Of a DNA stretch of 64,000 nt, positions 7,992 to 15,839 are shown one piece after another. The stretch covers positions 186,001-250,000 of the forward strand of contig NZ_JABMJK010000002.1 of NCBI RefSeq assembly GCF_013376005.1, given 5' to 3'. Position numbers and translations under genes: made by a program. The stretch is from Duganella sp. SG902. Its GTDB lineage: Bacteria > Pseudomonadota > Gammaproteobacteria > Burkholderiales > Burkholderiaceae_D. Below the pieces are notes generated by a model. The model was not told the DNA's origin. It saw only the letters and a program-made list of their open reading frames with translations, and ran no database searches. Each line of letters begins with the position of its first letter. Position 1 is the first letter of the stretch.

Positions 7992-10900
7992 TCACATCGG
8001 CGGCATGGCCAGCAGCGCCATGTTGCGCCCTTTCTCCTTGGCGCGGTACAGCGCCCGGTCGGCGGCCCGCACCAGGTCCTGCGGCGAGCTGTCCTCGGTC
8101 GGCATCATCACCGCCACGCCTATACTGATGGTCATGATACCAAACGGCGACTGCTCGTGCGGCAGGCGGCGCCGCGCCAGCTCGGCGCAGATTTCCTCCG
8201 CCACGCCGAACGCGTCGGCCGGATCGGTGGCGGCCGCCAGCAGCGCGAACTCCTCGCCGCCGTAGCGCGCCACCAGGTCGCTGGTGCGGCGGCCGTGGGT
8301 GGTGATCAGCTCGGCCACCGCGCGCAGCGCGGCGTCGCCGGCAAGGTGGCCGTAGTGGTCGTTGTACTTCTTGAAGTAATCGACGTCCAGCATCGACAGC
8401 GCCAGCGTCTGGCCGGTGCGCGCCGCGCGCCGCCATTCGGCCTCCAGCGCCAGGTCGAAGCCGCGCCGGTTGCTGACGCCGGTCAGGCCGTCGGTGGTGC
8501 TGAGCGCGGCCAGCTTGCGGTTGGATTCCTCCAGCTCGGCCGTGCGCGCCGCCACCGTGTGCTCCAGCTCGGCCTGGTGGCGCGTGAGGCGGTTGATGCG
8601 GGTCTTGTAGGCCAGCGCCAGCGTGCCCACCACCAGCGCCGCCAGCGCCGAGCGGAACCACCATTGCTGCCAGAACGGCGGCGTGATGGTGATGTGCAGC
8701 GTGGCCGGCTGCTCGTTCCACACCCCCATGTGGTTGGCGGCCTTGACCCGGAACACGTACTTGCCCGGGTTGAGGTTGGTGTAGCTGGCGGTGCGGTGGG
8801 TGGCGTCGGCCTCCACCCAGTCGCGGTCGAAGCCCTGCAGCTGGTAGGCGTAGCGGTTGCCGGACGGCTCGGTGTAGTGCAGCGCGGCGAACTCCAGCGC
8901 GAACACCGAGGCCTGCGACGACAGCGTGAGCGCGGTGGGCGCGGTCACCGGGCCCTCGGCCTTGACGTTCTCGGCCGGCTGGCCGTTCTGCAGCGAGTGG
9001 TTGAACACGGTGATGTCGGTGATCGCCACCTGCGGCGGCACCGAGCTGGTCTTCACCTTGGCCGGCACCACGGCGGTCATGCCGTGCACACCGCCGAAGA
9101 ACAGCGTGCCGTCGGCGCCGTAGGCCGAGGAGTTGACCGTGAAGCCCTCGGTCAGGCCATCGGACGAGGTGTACAGCGTGGCCTTGCCGCTGTCCGGGTC
9201 CAGCCGGTACAGGCCGGCGATGGTGCTGCACCAGATCTTGCCCTCGCCGTCGTGCTGGATGGCCAGGATCTTGGCCGCGCGCATGGCCGCCGCGTACGAC
9301 TTGAAGGCGATCGCGCCGTCGGCCTTGAACTCGACCAGGTTCAGGCCCTTGCCGGTGCCGACCCAGATGCGGCCCTGCGCGTCCTCGTGCAGGCTGGCGA
9401 TGTTGTCGTCGCTGAGGCCGTCGATGGCCTTGCTGGCGTAGCGGAAGTGGCGGAACTTGCCGCTGGCCGGGTCCAGCAGGTCGAGCCCGCCGCCATTCCA
9501 TTCGGAGCCGGCCCACACCCGGCCCTGGCGGTCCTCCAGCACCGCCGAGGTGCCGTTGACGCTGCGCGTGCTCGGGTCCTGCGGATCGTTGTAGTAGATC
9601 TTGCGGGCGTCGGTCCTGGTGTCGTAGCGGATCAGGCTGTTGCCGGTGGCCAGCCACAGCACGCCGCCGGCGCCGGGCGCGATGGCGTTGATGTAGTCGC
9701 TGGCGGTGTTGCCGAAGTGGATCACCTGGAACGGGCTGTCCGGCGTGTCCAGGCGGTTCAGGCCGTTCGAGGTGCCCAGCCACAGCGGGCCCTTGCCCTC
9801 GTCGTCCTGGTACATGCTGTAGATGATGGCGTGCGACAGCTTGCCGGGCGTTTTGTCGTCGGCGCGGTAGCTGCGCAGCACGGTGCTGGTGGCCGGATCG
9901 TACAAGCTCATGCCGACGTTGCCGCCCAGCCAGATCTTGCCGCCCGGCGCACGGGCCAGGCTGAGCAGGGCGTTGCTGGCCGGCGCCGAGCGGCTGTCGA
10001 TGCGGAACGGCACGTGGCGGGTGAAGCCCTCGCTGGACAGGTTGGCCAGCGCGATGCCGTCGGTGAAGGAGGCGATCCACAGCATGCCGCCGCGGTCCTG
10101 CATCACCGCGCGCAGGTTGTCGCCGGGCAGGCTGTAGGGGTCGTCGGCGGCGTGCACGAACTGGTCGAACTCGCCGTTGGCCTCGTTCCAGCGCAGCAGG
10201 CCGGCGGACAAGGTGGTGCCCCACAGCACGCCCTTGTTGTCGAGGCCGAAGTTGGTGATGCGGCTGTACGGTGAGCGGATCGCCACCCGCGTGCCCCAGT
10301 CGCTCTTGCCGTCCCAGCGGATCACGCCGGACTCGGTGCCGATCCACAGCGCGCCGTTGCGGTCGAACTGCAGCGCGCGCACGATGTTGACGCGGGCGTC
10401 CGGCTTGGGCGCCGGGTCGACCTGGTGGTGCCGGAACACCCTGGCGCCGGGCGCCAGGTAATCCATGCCGCCCGGCCAGGTGCCGATCCACAGGCCGCCC
10501 CTGGCGTCCAGCGCCAGCGCGTTCAGGTCGTTGCTGGCCAGGCTGTCGGGATTGTTCTCGTCGTGGGCGTAGATGGCGTCGAAGGTGCCGCTGTTGGGGT
10601 CGAAGTGCTGCAGGCCGCCCCAGGTGCCGATCCACAGCCCGTCCTTGCCGTCCGAAATGATGTTCTTGACGATGCGGTGGTTCTTGGGCGCCTTGTCGGT
10701 GGTGAAGGTGGTGAAGTTGTTGGTTTCCGGATTGAAGCGCGCCAGGCCGTTCTGGGTGGCGGCCCAGATGCGGCCCTTGTTGTCCTCGAAGATGGCGGAG
10801 ACGCGGTCGTGCGGCAGGCTGTTCGGATCGGACGGGTTGTTGATGTACTTGACCGCGTGGTAGCCGTTGTAGCGGTACAGGCCGTTGGTGTGGGTGCCGA

Positions 10901-11075
10901 CCCAGATGAAGCCCTTGCGGTCCTGCATCAGCGACAGCATGGACGGCTCGTCGCCGCCCAGGGGGCCGAGTTTCTTGAAGCGCAGCGAGGGGGCCGGCGC
11001 GGCGCTGGCCAGGCTGACGGCCAGCAAAATGCAAAGCAATACGACGCGGCGCAGGGCCGTTAGCGGGACATGCAT
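7992..11075 (-). CDS. two-component-regulator propeller diguanylate cyclase
   Basis: A 1,027-residue membrane protein. A signal peptide is followed by many propeller repeats (IWVGTHTNGLYRY, IWAATQNGLARF, LWIGTWGGL) making two seven-bladed propellers, then a Y_Y_Y immunoglobulin-like domain (YQLQGFDRDWVEAD, YTNLNPGKYVF), one membrane helix (WWFRSALAALVVGTLALAY), a coiled coil and a GGDEF domain with intact RYGGEEF near residue 938. RTSD lies five residues before GGEEF, so product inhibition is expected. The periplasmic propeller probably senses a ligand, often a polysaccharide in related hybrid sensors, and drives c-di-GMP synthesis directly rather than through a histidine kinase. It diverges from rhlE and is followed by the small oxidoreductase-like gene. 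Confidence 0.93.
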   Translation of the reverse strand: MHVPLTALRRVVLLCILLAVSLASAAPAPSLRFKKLGPLGGDEPSMLSLMQDRKGFIWVGTHTNGLYRYNGYHAVKYINNPSDPNSLPHDRVSAIFEDNKGRIWAATQNGLARFNPETNNFTTFTTDKAPKNHRIVKNIISDGKDGLWIGTWGGLQHFDPNSGTFDAIYAHDENNPDSLASNDLNALALDARGGLWIGTWPGGMDYLAPGARVFRHHQVDPAPKPDARVNIVRALQFDRNGALWIGTESGVIRWDGKSDWGTRVAIRSPYSRITNFGLDNKGVLWGTTLSAGLLRWNEANGEFDQFVHAADDPYSLPGDNLRAVMQDRGGMLWIASFTDGIALANLSSEGFTRHVPFRIDSRSAPASNALLSLARAPGGKIWLGGNVGMSLYDPATSTVLRSYRADDKTPGKLSHAIIYSMYQDDEGKGPLWLGTSNGLNRLDTPDSPFQVIHFGNTASDYINAIAPGAGGVLWLATGNSLIRYDTRTDARKIYYNDPQDPSTRSVNGTSAVLEDRQGRVWAGSEWNGGGLDLLDPASGKFRHFRYASKAIDGLSDDNIASLHEDAQGRIWVGTGKGLNLVEFKADGAIAFKSYAAAMRAAKILAIQHDGEGKIWCSTIAGLYRLDPDSGKATLYTSSDGLTEGFTVNSSAYGADGTLFFGGVHGMTAVVPAKVKTSSVPPQVAITDITVFNHSLQNGQPAENVKAEGPVTAPTALTLSSQASVFALEFAALHYTEPSGNRYAYQLQGFDRDWVEADATHRTASYTNLNPGKYVFRVKAANHMGVWNEQPATLHITITPPFWQQWWFRSALAALVVGTLALAYKTRINRLTRHQAELEHTVAARTAELEESNRKLAALSTTDGLTGVSNRRGFDLALEAEWRRAARTGQTLALSMLDVDYFKKYNDHYGHLAGDAALRAVAELITTHGRRTSDLVARYGGEEFALLAAATDPADAFGVAEEICAELARRRLPHEQSPFGIMTISIGVAVMMPTEDSSPQDLVRAADRALYRAKEKGRNMALLAMPPM

Positions 11076-11113
11076 GGGGGAGTGGGTTTCGACTGGTTCC
11101 GATCAGAAAGGCT

Positions 11114-11119
11114 ATTATA
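11114..11119 (-). promoter_or_regulatory. candidate -10 box for the propeller diguanylate cyclase
   Basis: A perfect TATAAT reads on the minus strand 39 bases upstream of ATG 11075 in the 146-base divergent intergenic region. No good -35 box is visible at 16-18 bases. On the other strand TATAGT at 11188-11193 is a weaker candidate for rhlE. Confidence 0.4.
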
Positions 11120-11221
11120 CATGCCAATGATGCAATGGTTTCGTGATAAAAGCTGCCGTTTTTTAGCGCAGTTGCCAGAAATTAGGGTATAGTTTACGGC
11201 GCTTCACCATCCGTCCAGATT

Positions 11222-12709
11222 ATGTCCGATACCGAGATCACCACCCCGTCCCTTCCCGAGCAGGCCGCAGCCGCCGCTCCCGCCCCCGTTCGTTTCGCCG
11301 ATTTCGGCCTGTCGCCGGCCATCCTGCGCGCCCTGAACGAGCAGGGCTACGAGCACCCGACGCCGATCCAGGCCCAGGCCATCCCGGTGCTGCTGCGGGG
11401 GCGCGACGTGATGGGCGCGGCCCAGACCGGCACCGGCAAGACCGCCAGCTTCGCGCTGCCGATCATCCAGATGCTGCTGCCGCACGCCAGCGCCAGCACC
11501 TCGCCGGCGCGCCACCCGGTGCGCGCGCTGATCCTGGCGCCGACCCGCGAACTGGCGGTGCAGGTGGCCGAGAACGTCAAGGCCTACTGCAAGCACACGC
11601 CGCTGCGCGCCACCGAGGTGTTCGGCGGCATGGACATGAAGCCGCAGACCGTGATCCTGAAGGCCGGCGTGGAGATCGTCATCGCCACCCCGGGCCGCCT
11701 GCTGGACCACGTCGAGCAGAAAAACATCAGCCTGGGCCAGGTGCAGATGCTGGTCATGGACGAAGCCGACCGCATGCTGGACATGGGCTTCCTGCCGGAC
11801 CTGCAGCGCATCATCAACCTGCTGCCGAAGAAGCGCCAGAACCTGATGTTCTCGGCCACCTTCTCGCCGGAAATCAAGAAGCTGGCCAACACCTTCCTGA
11901 GCGACCCGGTCACCATCGAGGTGGCGCGCGCCAACAAGACCGCCGACACCGTCACCCAGGTGGTGTACAAGATCGCCGAGAACCAGAAGCACGCGCTGAT
12001 CGCGCACCTGCTGCGCCAGCGCGAGCTCAAGCAGGTGATCGTGTTCTCCAACACCAAGCTGGGCGCCTCGCGCCTGGCGCGCGAGCTGGAGCGGGAGGGC
12101 ATGAAGGCGGTCGCCATCCACGGCGACCGCAGCCAGCAGGAGCGCATGGCCGCGCTGGACGCGTTCAAGAAGAACGAGATCGACATCCTGGTGGCCACCG
12201 ACGTCGCCGCGCGCGGCCTCGACATCTCCGACCTGCCGTGCGTGATCAACTACGACCTGCCGTACAACGCCGAGGACTATGTGCACCGCATCGGCCGCAC
12301 CGGCCGCGCCGGCGCCTCGGGCGACGCCATCTCGCTCTACTCCGACAAGGACGAGCGCCTGCTGGCCGACATCGAAAAGCTGATCAAGCAGACCATCAAG
12401 CGGGTTGAACCGGAAGGCTTCAACCCGGCGCCGACCTTCGCCGACGAGCGCGGCGAACGTCGTCCGCGCCGCAGCGAGGACCTCGGCCGCGGCCCGGCCG
12501 GCCGCGCGCCCGACCGCGCCCCGCGCTCGCTGGGCGGCGGCGGGGCGCCGCGGCGCGAGAAGGTCGATCCGTGGTTCCTCAAGCCCTACGAGCCGAGCAA
12601 GGCCGCCGCGCCGGCCCCGGCCGCGCCGGCCGCCGCCAGCTCCATCACCAAGGCCAAGCCCAAGCTGGCCTTCCTGCTGGGCGGCGCGCCCAAGGGCGGT
12701 TCGCTGTAA
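11222..12709 (+). CDS. rhlE: DEAD-box ATP-dependent RNA helicase RhlE
   Basis: A 495-residue DEAD-box helicase of the RhlE type, which unwinds RNA duplexes in ribosome assembly and RNA decay. Motifs in order: F...GL upstream of the Q motif (PTPIQAQAIPVL), AQTGTGKTA (Walker A), PTRELA, MDEADRMLDMGF (motif II), SAT, then in the second RecA lobe VIVFSNTK, TDVAARGLDI and HRIGRTGRAG. The last 100 residues are a basic, Ala/Pro/Arg-rich tail typical of RhlE and probably disordered RNA-binding sequence. It stands alone, divergent from the cyclase gene, and is followed by a GC hairpin (12720-12737) without a strong T-tract. Confidence 0.93.
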   Translation: MSDTEITTPSLPEQAAAAAPAPVRFADFGLSPAILRALNEQGYEHPTPIQAQAIPVLLRGRDVMGAAQTGTGKTASFALPIIQMLLPHASASTSPARHPVRALILAPTRELAVQVAENVKAYCKHTPLRATEVFGGMDMKPQTVILKAGVEIVIATPGRLLDHVEQKNISLGQVQMLVMDEADRMLDMGFLPDLQRIINLLPKKRQNLMFSATFSPEIKKLANTFLSDPVTIEVARANKTADTVTQVVYKIAENQKHALIAHLLRQRELKQVIVFSNTKLGASRLARELEREGMKAVAIHGDRSQQERMAALDAFKKNEIDILVATDVAARGLDISDLPCVINYDLPYNAEDYVHRIGRTGRAGASGDAISLYSDKDERLLADIEKLIKQTIKRVEPEGFNPAPTFADERGERRPRRSEDLGRGPAGRAPDRAPRSLGGGGAPRREKVDPWFLKPYEPSKAAAPAPAAPAAASSITKAKPKLAFLLGGAPKGGSL

Positions 12710-12726
12710 CCAGCTGTAAGCCGCGT

Positions 12727-12754
12727 TTGTACGCGGCGGTTTGGGCGGTATAAT
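12727..12754 (+). promoter_or_regulatory. sigma-70 type promoter for the Gtr-like genes
   Basis: TTGTAC (12727-12732), 16-base spacer, then a perfect TATAAT (12749-12754). The predicted transcription start is near 12761. This places the transcript start downstream of the first in-frame ATG (12741) and so decides for the GTG start at 12837 of the next gene. Confidence 0.65.
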
Positions 12755-12757
12755 GCG

Positions 12758-12784
12758 GCCGCCTTGCCAACCTGGCAAGGCGGC
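12758..12784 (+). promoter_or_regulatory. perfect 12-bp stem-loop at the start of the leader
   Basis: GCCGCCTTGCCA, loop ACC, TGGCAAGGCGGC. It lies immediately after the TATAAT box, so the hairpin would form the very 5' end of the mRNA if the promoter call is right. That could protect the transcript, or the palindrome could be an operator. The stem lacks a T-tract, so it is not a normal terminator of rhlE. Confidence 0.6.
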
Positions 12785-12836
12785 GGGGCGGCCATGCCCG
12801 GCCTTTCAAAAAGCAGTTCTAAGCGACCATACCAAC

Positions 12837-13781
12837 GTGAGCATACTCAGCAACCAGCGGATCGCGGTCATCGTGCCGTGCTATAACGAAGCCCTGACCA
12901 TCGGCAACATCGTGCGCGATTTCAATGCCTGCCTGCCGCAGGCGGCGGTCTACGTGTTCGACAACAATTCCAGCGACGCCACCATCGCCGTGGCCCGGCA
13001 GGCCGGCGCCATCGTGCGCAGCGTGCCGCTGCAGGGCAAGGGCAACGTGATCCGCCGCATGTTCGCCGACGTCGACGCCGACCTCTACATCATGGTCGAC
13101 GGCGACGACACCTACGACGCCAGCGTGGCGCCGCAGCTGGCCGAAAAACTGCTGGCCGAGGGGCTGGACATGGTGGTCGGCACCCGCGTCACCGACGAGC
13201 AGGAGGCCTACCGCTTCGGCCACCGCTTCGGCAACAAGCTGCTGACCGGCTGTGTCAGCGTCGTGTTCGGCAATACCTTCACCGACATGCTGTCGGGCTA
13301 CCGCATCTTCTCGCGCCGCTACGCCAAGTCGTTCGCCGCGCACGCGGCCGGCTTTGAAACCGAAACCGAACTGACCGTGCACGCGCTGGAGTTGCGCATG
13401 CCGGTGGCGGAGGTGGCCACCACCTACAAATCGCGTCCGGAAGGCTCGGTCAGCAAGCTGAACACCTACCGCGACGGCATCCGCATCCTGTGGATGATCA
13501 CCAAGCTGTTCAAGAACGAAAAGCCGCTGTACTTCTTCTCGCTGCTGGCGGGCCTGTGTGTGCTGAGCGCCGGCGCCCTGGCGCTGCCGCTGATCGAGAC
13601 CTTCCTGCGCACCGGCCTGGTGCCGCGCCTGCCGACCGCCGTGCTGTGCACCGGCCTGGCGCTGCTGGGCGTGGTGTTGCCGTCGTGCGGCCTGATCCTC
13701 GATACCGTCACCAAGGGCCGCATCGAACAGAAGCGCTTTGCTTACCTGGCGGTGCCGGGGCCGGTCGGCCATGGCGCCTAA
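12837..13781 (+). CDS. GtrB-like polyprenyl-phosphate glycosyltransferase (GT2)
   Basis: A 314-residue family 2 glycosyltransferase starting at GTG (SILSNQRIAVIVPCYNEA). The catalytic N-terminal domain has VPCYNEA, DNNSSD, MVDGDDTYD (the DxD metal site) and GTRV; two C-terminal membrane segments anchor it (FFSLLAGLCVLSAGALALP, AVLCTGLALLGVVLP). This layout matches GtrB/DPM1-type enzymes that transfer a sugar from a nucleotide donor onto undecaprenyl phosphate on the cytoplasmic face. The next gene is GtrA-like and overlaps it by 11 bases, which supports the role. The start is chosen because the upstream ATG precedes the predicted transcription start; there is no convincing ribosome site. Confidence 0.85.
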   Translation: MSILSNQRIAVIVPCYNEALTIGNIVRDFNACLPQAAVYVFDNNSSDATIAVARQAGAIVRSVPLQGKGNVIRRMFADVDADLYIMVDGDDTYDASVAPQLAEKLLAEGLDMVVGTRVTDEQEAYRFGHRFGNKLLTGCVSVVFGNTFTDMLSGYRIFSRRYAKSFAAHAAGFETETELTVHALELRMPVAEVATTYKSRPEGSVSKLNTYRDGIRILWMITKLFKNEKPLYFFSLLAGLCVLSAGALALPLIETFLRTGLVPRLPTAVLCTGLALLGVVLPSCGLILDTVTKGRIEQKRFAYLAVPGPVGHGA

Positions 13782-14172
13782 GACGCGGCGCGCGGTGGCG
13801 CTGTTCGCCCTGGCCGGCATCGGCGGCCTGGGCGTCGACACGCTGGTGTGCTACGCCGGCCTGGCGCTTGGCCTGCCTTTTTACCTGGCACGCCTGGTCT
13901 CCTTCCTGTGCGCCGTTTACTTCACCTGGCAAGTGAACCGCCGCTGGACCTTCGCCGCCGAGACGGTGGCGCCTGCCACCTGGATGGAGTGGTGGCGCTA
14001 CCTCGGCGCCATGCTGGGGGGCGGGGCGGTCAACTATCTCGTCTCGGCGGTGGCGGTCCATCTGCTGCCGGCCTGGCCGCTGACGCCCCTGCTGGCGGTG
14101 GCGGCCGGTTCGCTGGCCGGCATGTCGCTCAACTTCATCAGCGCCAAGCTGCTGGTCTTCAAACGTTCCTGA
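13771..14172 (+). CDS. GtrA family membrane protein (putative lipid-linked sugar flippase)
   Basis: A 133-residue protein with four membrane segments and the GtrA hallmarks GIGGLGVDTLVCYAGLAL and SFLCAVYFTWQVNRRWTF. GtrA proteins are thought to flip undecaprenyl-phosphate-linked sugars to the periplasmic side. ATG 13771 overlaps the end of the GtrB-like gene by 11 bases, suggesting translational coupling; the frame is open further upstream but that part would lie wholly inside the preceding gene. The GT-C-like gene follows after 8 bases. Together the three genes have the layout of a gtrA-gtrB-gtrC glycan decoration module. Confidence 0.87.
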   Translation: MAPKTRRAVALFALAGIGGLGVDTLVCYAGLALGLPFYLARLVSFLCAVYFTWQVNRRWTFAAETVAPATWMEWWRYLGAMLGGGAVNYLVSAVAVHLLPAWPLTPLLAVAAGSLAGMSLNFISAKLLVFKRS

Positions 14173-14180
14173 ACCCCTCC

Positions 14181-15839
14181 ATGAATTTGCTCCAACGCCC
14201 CCTGATCGCCCTGGAACGTGCCGTTGCGGCGGCCTGGCAAGGACTGGACCGGCCCGCCATGCTGGCGCGCGCGCTGCTGCTGGTGCCGCTGCTGTTCGGC
14301 GTGCTGTCTGTGTTGTACGGCCAGGATGACAACTGGGACTTGCACAACTACCACCTGTATAACCCGTATGCCCTGTTGAACGGCAAGATCGGTTACGACC
14401 TGGCGCCCGGCCAGTGGCAAAGCTACTTCAATCCGACGATCGACCTCTTGTACTATGGCCTCAACCAGACGCTGCCGGCGCCGGCGGCCGGCTTTGTCAT
14501 GGGGTGGCTGCATGGCCTGAACTTCGTGCTGCTGGCCGCCATCGGCCGTCAGCTGCTGCCGGCGCCGGGGCACCGCGCGGCGCTGCTGCTGGCGCTGGCC
14601 GGCAGCCTGGGGCCGGGCTTCCTGTCCGAACTGGGCAACACCATGGGCGACAACCTGGTCGCCCTGACCGTGCTGGGCGCCTTGCTGCTGGTGCTGCGTG
14701 CCTGGCCGCAGCTGCTGCGCGGCGGCGCGCCGGCCTGGCGGACGGTGGCGCTGGCCGGCCTGCTGGCCGGCTTCGGCACCGGCCTCAAACTGACCAACGC
14801 CATGTACGCCCTGGCGCTGTGCCTGGCGCTGCTGGGCGTGCCGGCGGCCGCCTGGCTGCGCTTGCGGCTGGCGGTGATGTTCGGTGTGGGCACCCTGGCC
14901 GGTATCGGCCTCAGCGCGGGCCACTGGTACTGGCGCATGTGGCACACCTTCGGCAATCCGCTGTTCCCGCAATTCAACAACATCTTCAAGGGCCCGCTGG
15001 CGGCCATCATCGGCATCGGCGATACCGGCTGGATTCCCAAGGGCATCGTGGAAAAGCTGCTGTGGCCCTTCATCTTCATTCAAAACCCCAAGCGGGTGAT
15101 CGAGATCAACATCACCCCGCTGATCTGGCCGATGCTCTACCTGGCCGGCGTGGCGCTGGTGCTGCGCCTGCTGCGCGACGCCATCCTGGCCCAGCGCCCG
15201 GCGGCGGCGCTGACGCGCCCGGCCGGCCTGATGCTGCTGTTTTTCGGCATCGCCTACCTGATCTGGCTGAACTTGTTCGGCATCTACCGCTACCTGGTGC
15301 CGCTGGAGCTGCTGACGCCGCTGGCGCTGTGGCTGGCCGCGCAACGCCTGATGCAGCCGGCGGTGGGCCGCCAGGTGGCCAGTTGGACCTTGCTGCTGAC
15401 CACCGTCGCCAGCCTGCCGGGCGCCTCCTGGGGGCATGCCGGCTGGGCGCGCCAGTCCACCACGGTGGAACTGCCGCCGCTGCCATCGCCGGCGCAAAAC
15501 CTCGTGTTCACAGTGCACGGCGACCCGCCGATGAGCTGGCTGGTGCCGTCGTTCCCGCGCCAGCTGGCATTCGTGGCGCTGGGGGGCGGTTTTCCGGAAT
15601 CGCCAGCCTATGCCGCCAGGGCGGCGGCGATGATGGCCGCGCGCAGCGGCCCGTTCTATGTGATGATGCAGGCCGAGGGCGACAACCAGAAGATCTGGCC
15701 GGCGGCGCAGGAGGTGCTGGGCCGTTACGGCATCCGCTTCGATCCGGCCGACTGCGTGAAGTACCACGCGGCCGTCGGCCGCAACGCTCATCCTTACCAG
15801 TTGTGTCCGGTGCAGCCGCCTAGAACTGGAAGTAAATAA
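14181..15839 (+). CDS. polytopic GT-C-like membrane protein, probable glycosyltransferase
   Basis: A 552-residue protein with about ten to twelve membrane segments. Near the N-terminus, in the first periplasmic loop, it has WDLHNYHLYNPYALLNGK, which carries the acidic residue pattern expected of a GT-C enzyme using a polyprenyl-phosphate sugar donor. The C-terminal 120 residues are soluble. It starts 8 bases after the GtrA-like gene, so by context it is the third, substrate-specific member of a Gtr-type module, adding the flipped sugar to a periplasmic glycan. I do not recognise a named subfamily. Its last 20 bases overlap the convergent MBOAT gene. Confidence 0.65.
   Translation: MNLLQRPLIALERAVAAAWQGLDRPAMLARALLLVPLLFGVLSVLYGQDDNWDLHNYHLYNPYALLNGKIGYDLAPGQWQSYFNPTIDLLYYGLNQTLPAPAAGFVMGWLHGLNFVLLAAIGRQLLPAPGHRAALLLALAGSLGPGFLSELGNTMGDNLVALTVLGALLLVLRAWPQLLRGGAPAWRTVALAGLLAGFGTGLKLTNAMYALALCLALLGVPAAAWLRLRLAVMFGVGTLAGIGLSAGHWYWRMWHTFGNPLFPQFNNIFKGPLAAIIGIGDTGWIPKGIVEKLLWPFIFIQNPKRVIEINITPLIWPMLYLAGVALVLRLLRDAILAQRPAAALTRPAGLMLLFFGIAYLIWLNLFGIYRYLVPLELLTPLALWLAAQRLMQPAVGRQVASWTLLLTTVASLPGASWGHAGWARQSTTVELPPLPSPAQNLVFTVHGDPPMSWLVPSFPRQLAFVALGGGFPESPAYAARAAAMMAARSGPFYVMMQAEGDNQKIWPAAQEVLGRYGIRFDPADCVKYHAAVGRNAHPYQLCPVQPPRTGSK

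Noticed and set aside
12720..12737. Strong terminator of rhlE
   Set aside because: The hairpin GCCGCGT-TTGT-ACGCGGC is real but has no T-tract and overlaps the -35 box of the next promoter, so it was not listed as a confident terminator.
12741..12836. N-terminal extension of the GtrB-like enzyme from ATG 12741
   Set aside because: The ATG lies upstream of the -10 box, the stretch covers the hairpin, and the encoded residues do not resemble the GT2 start.
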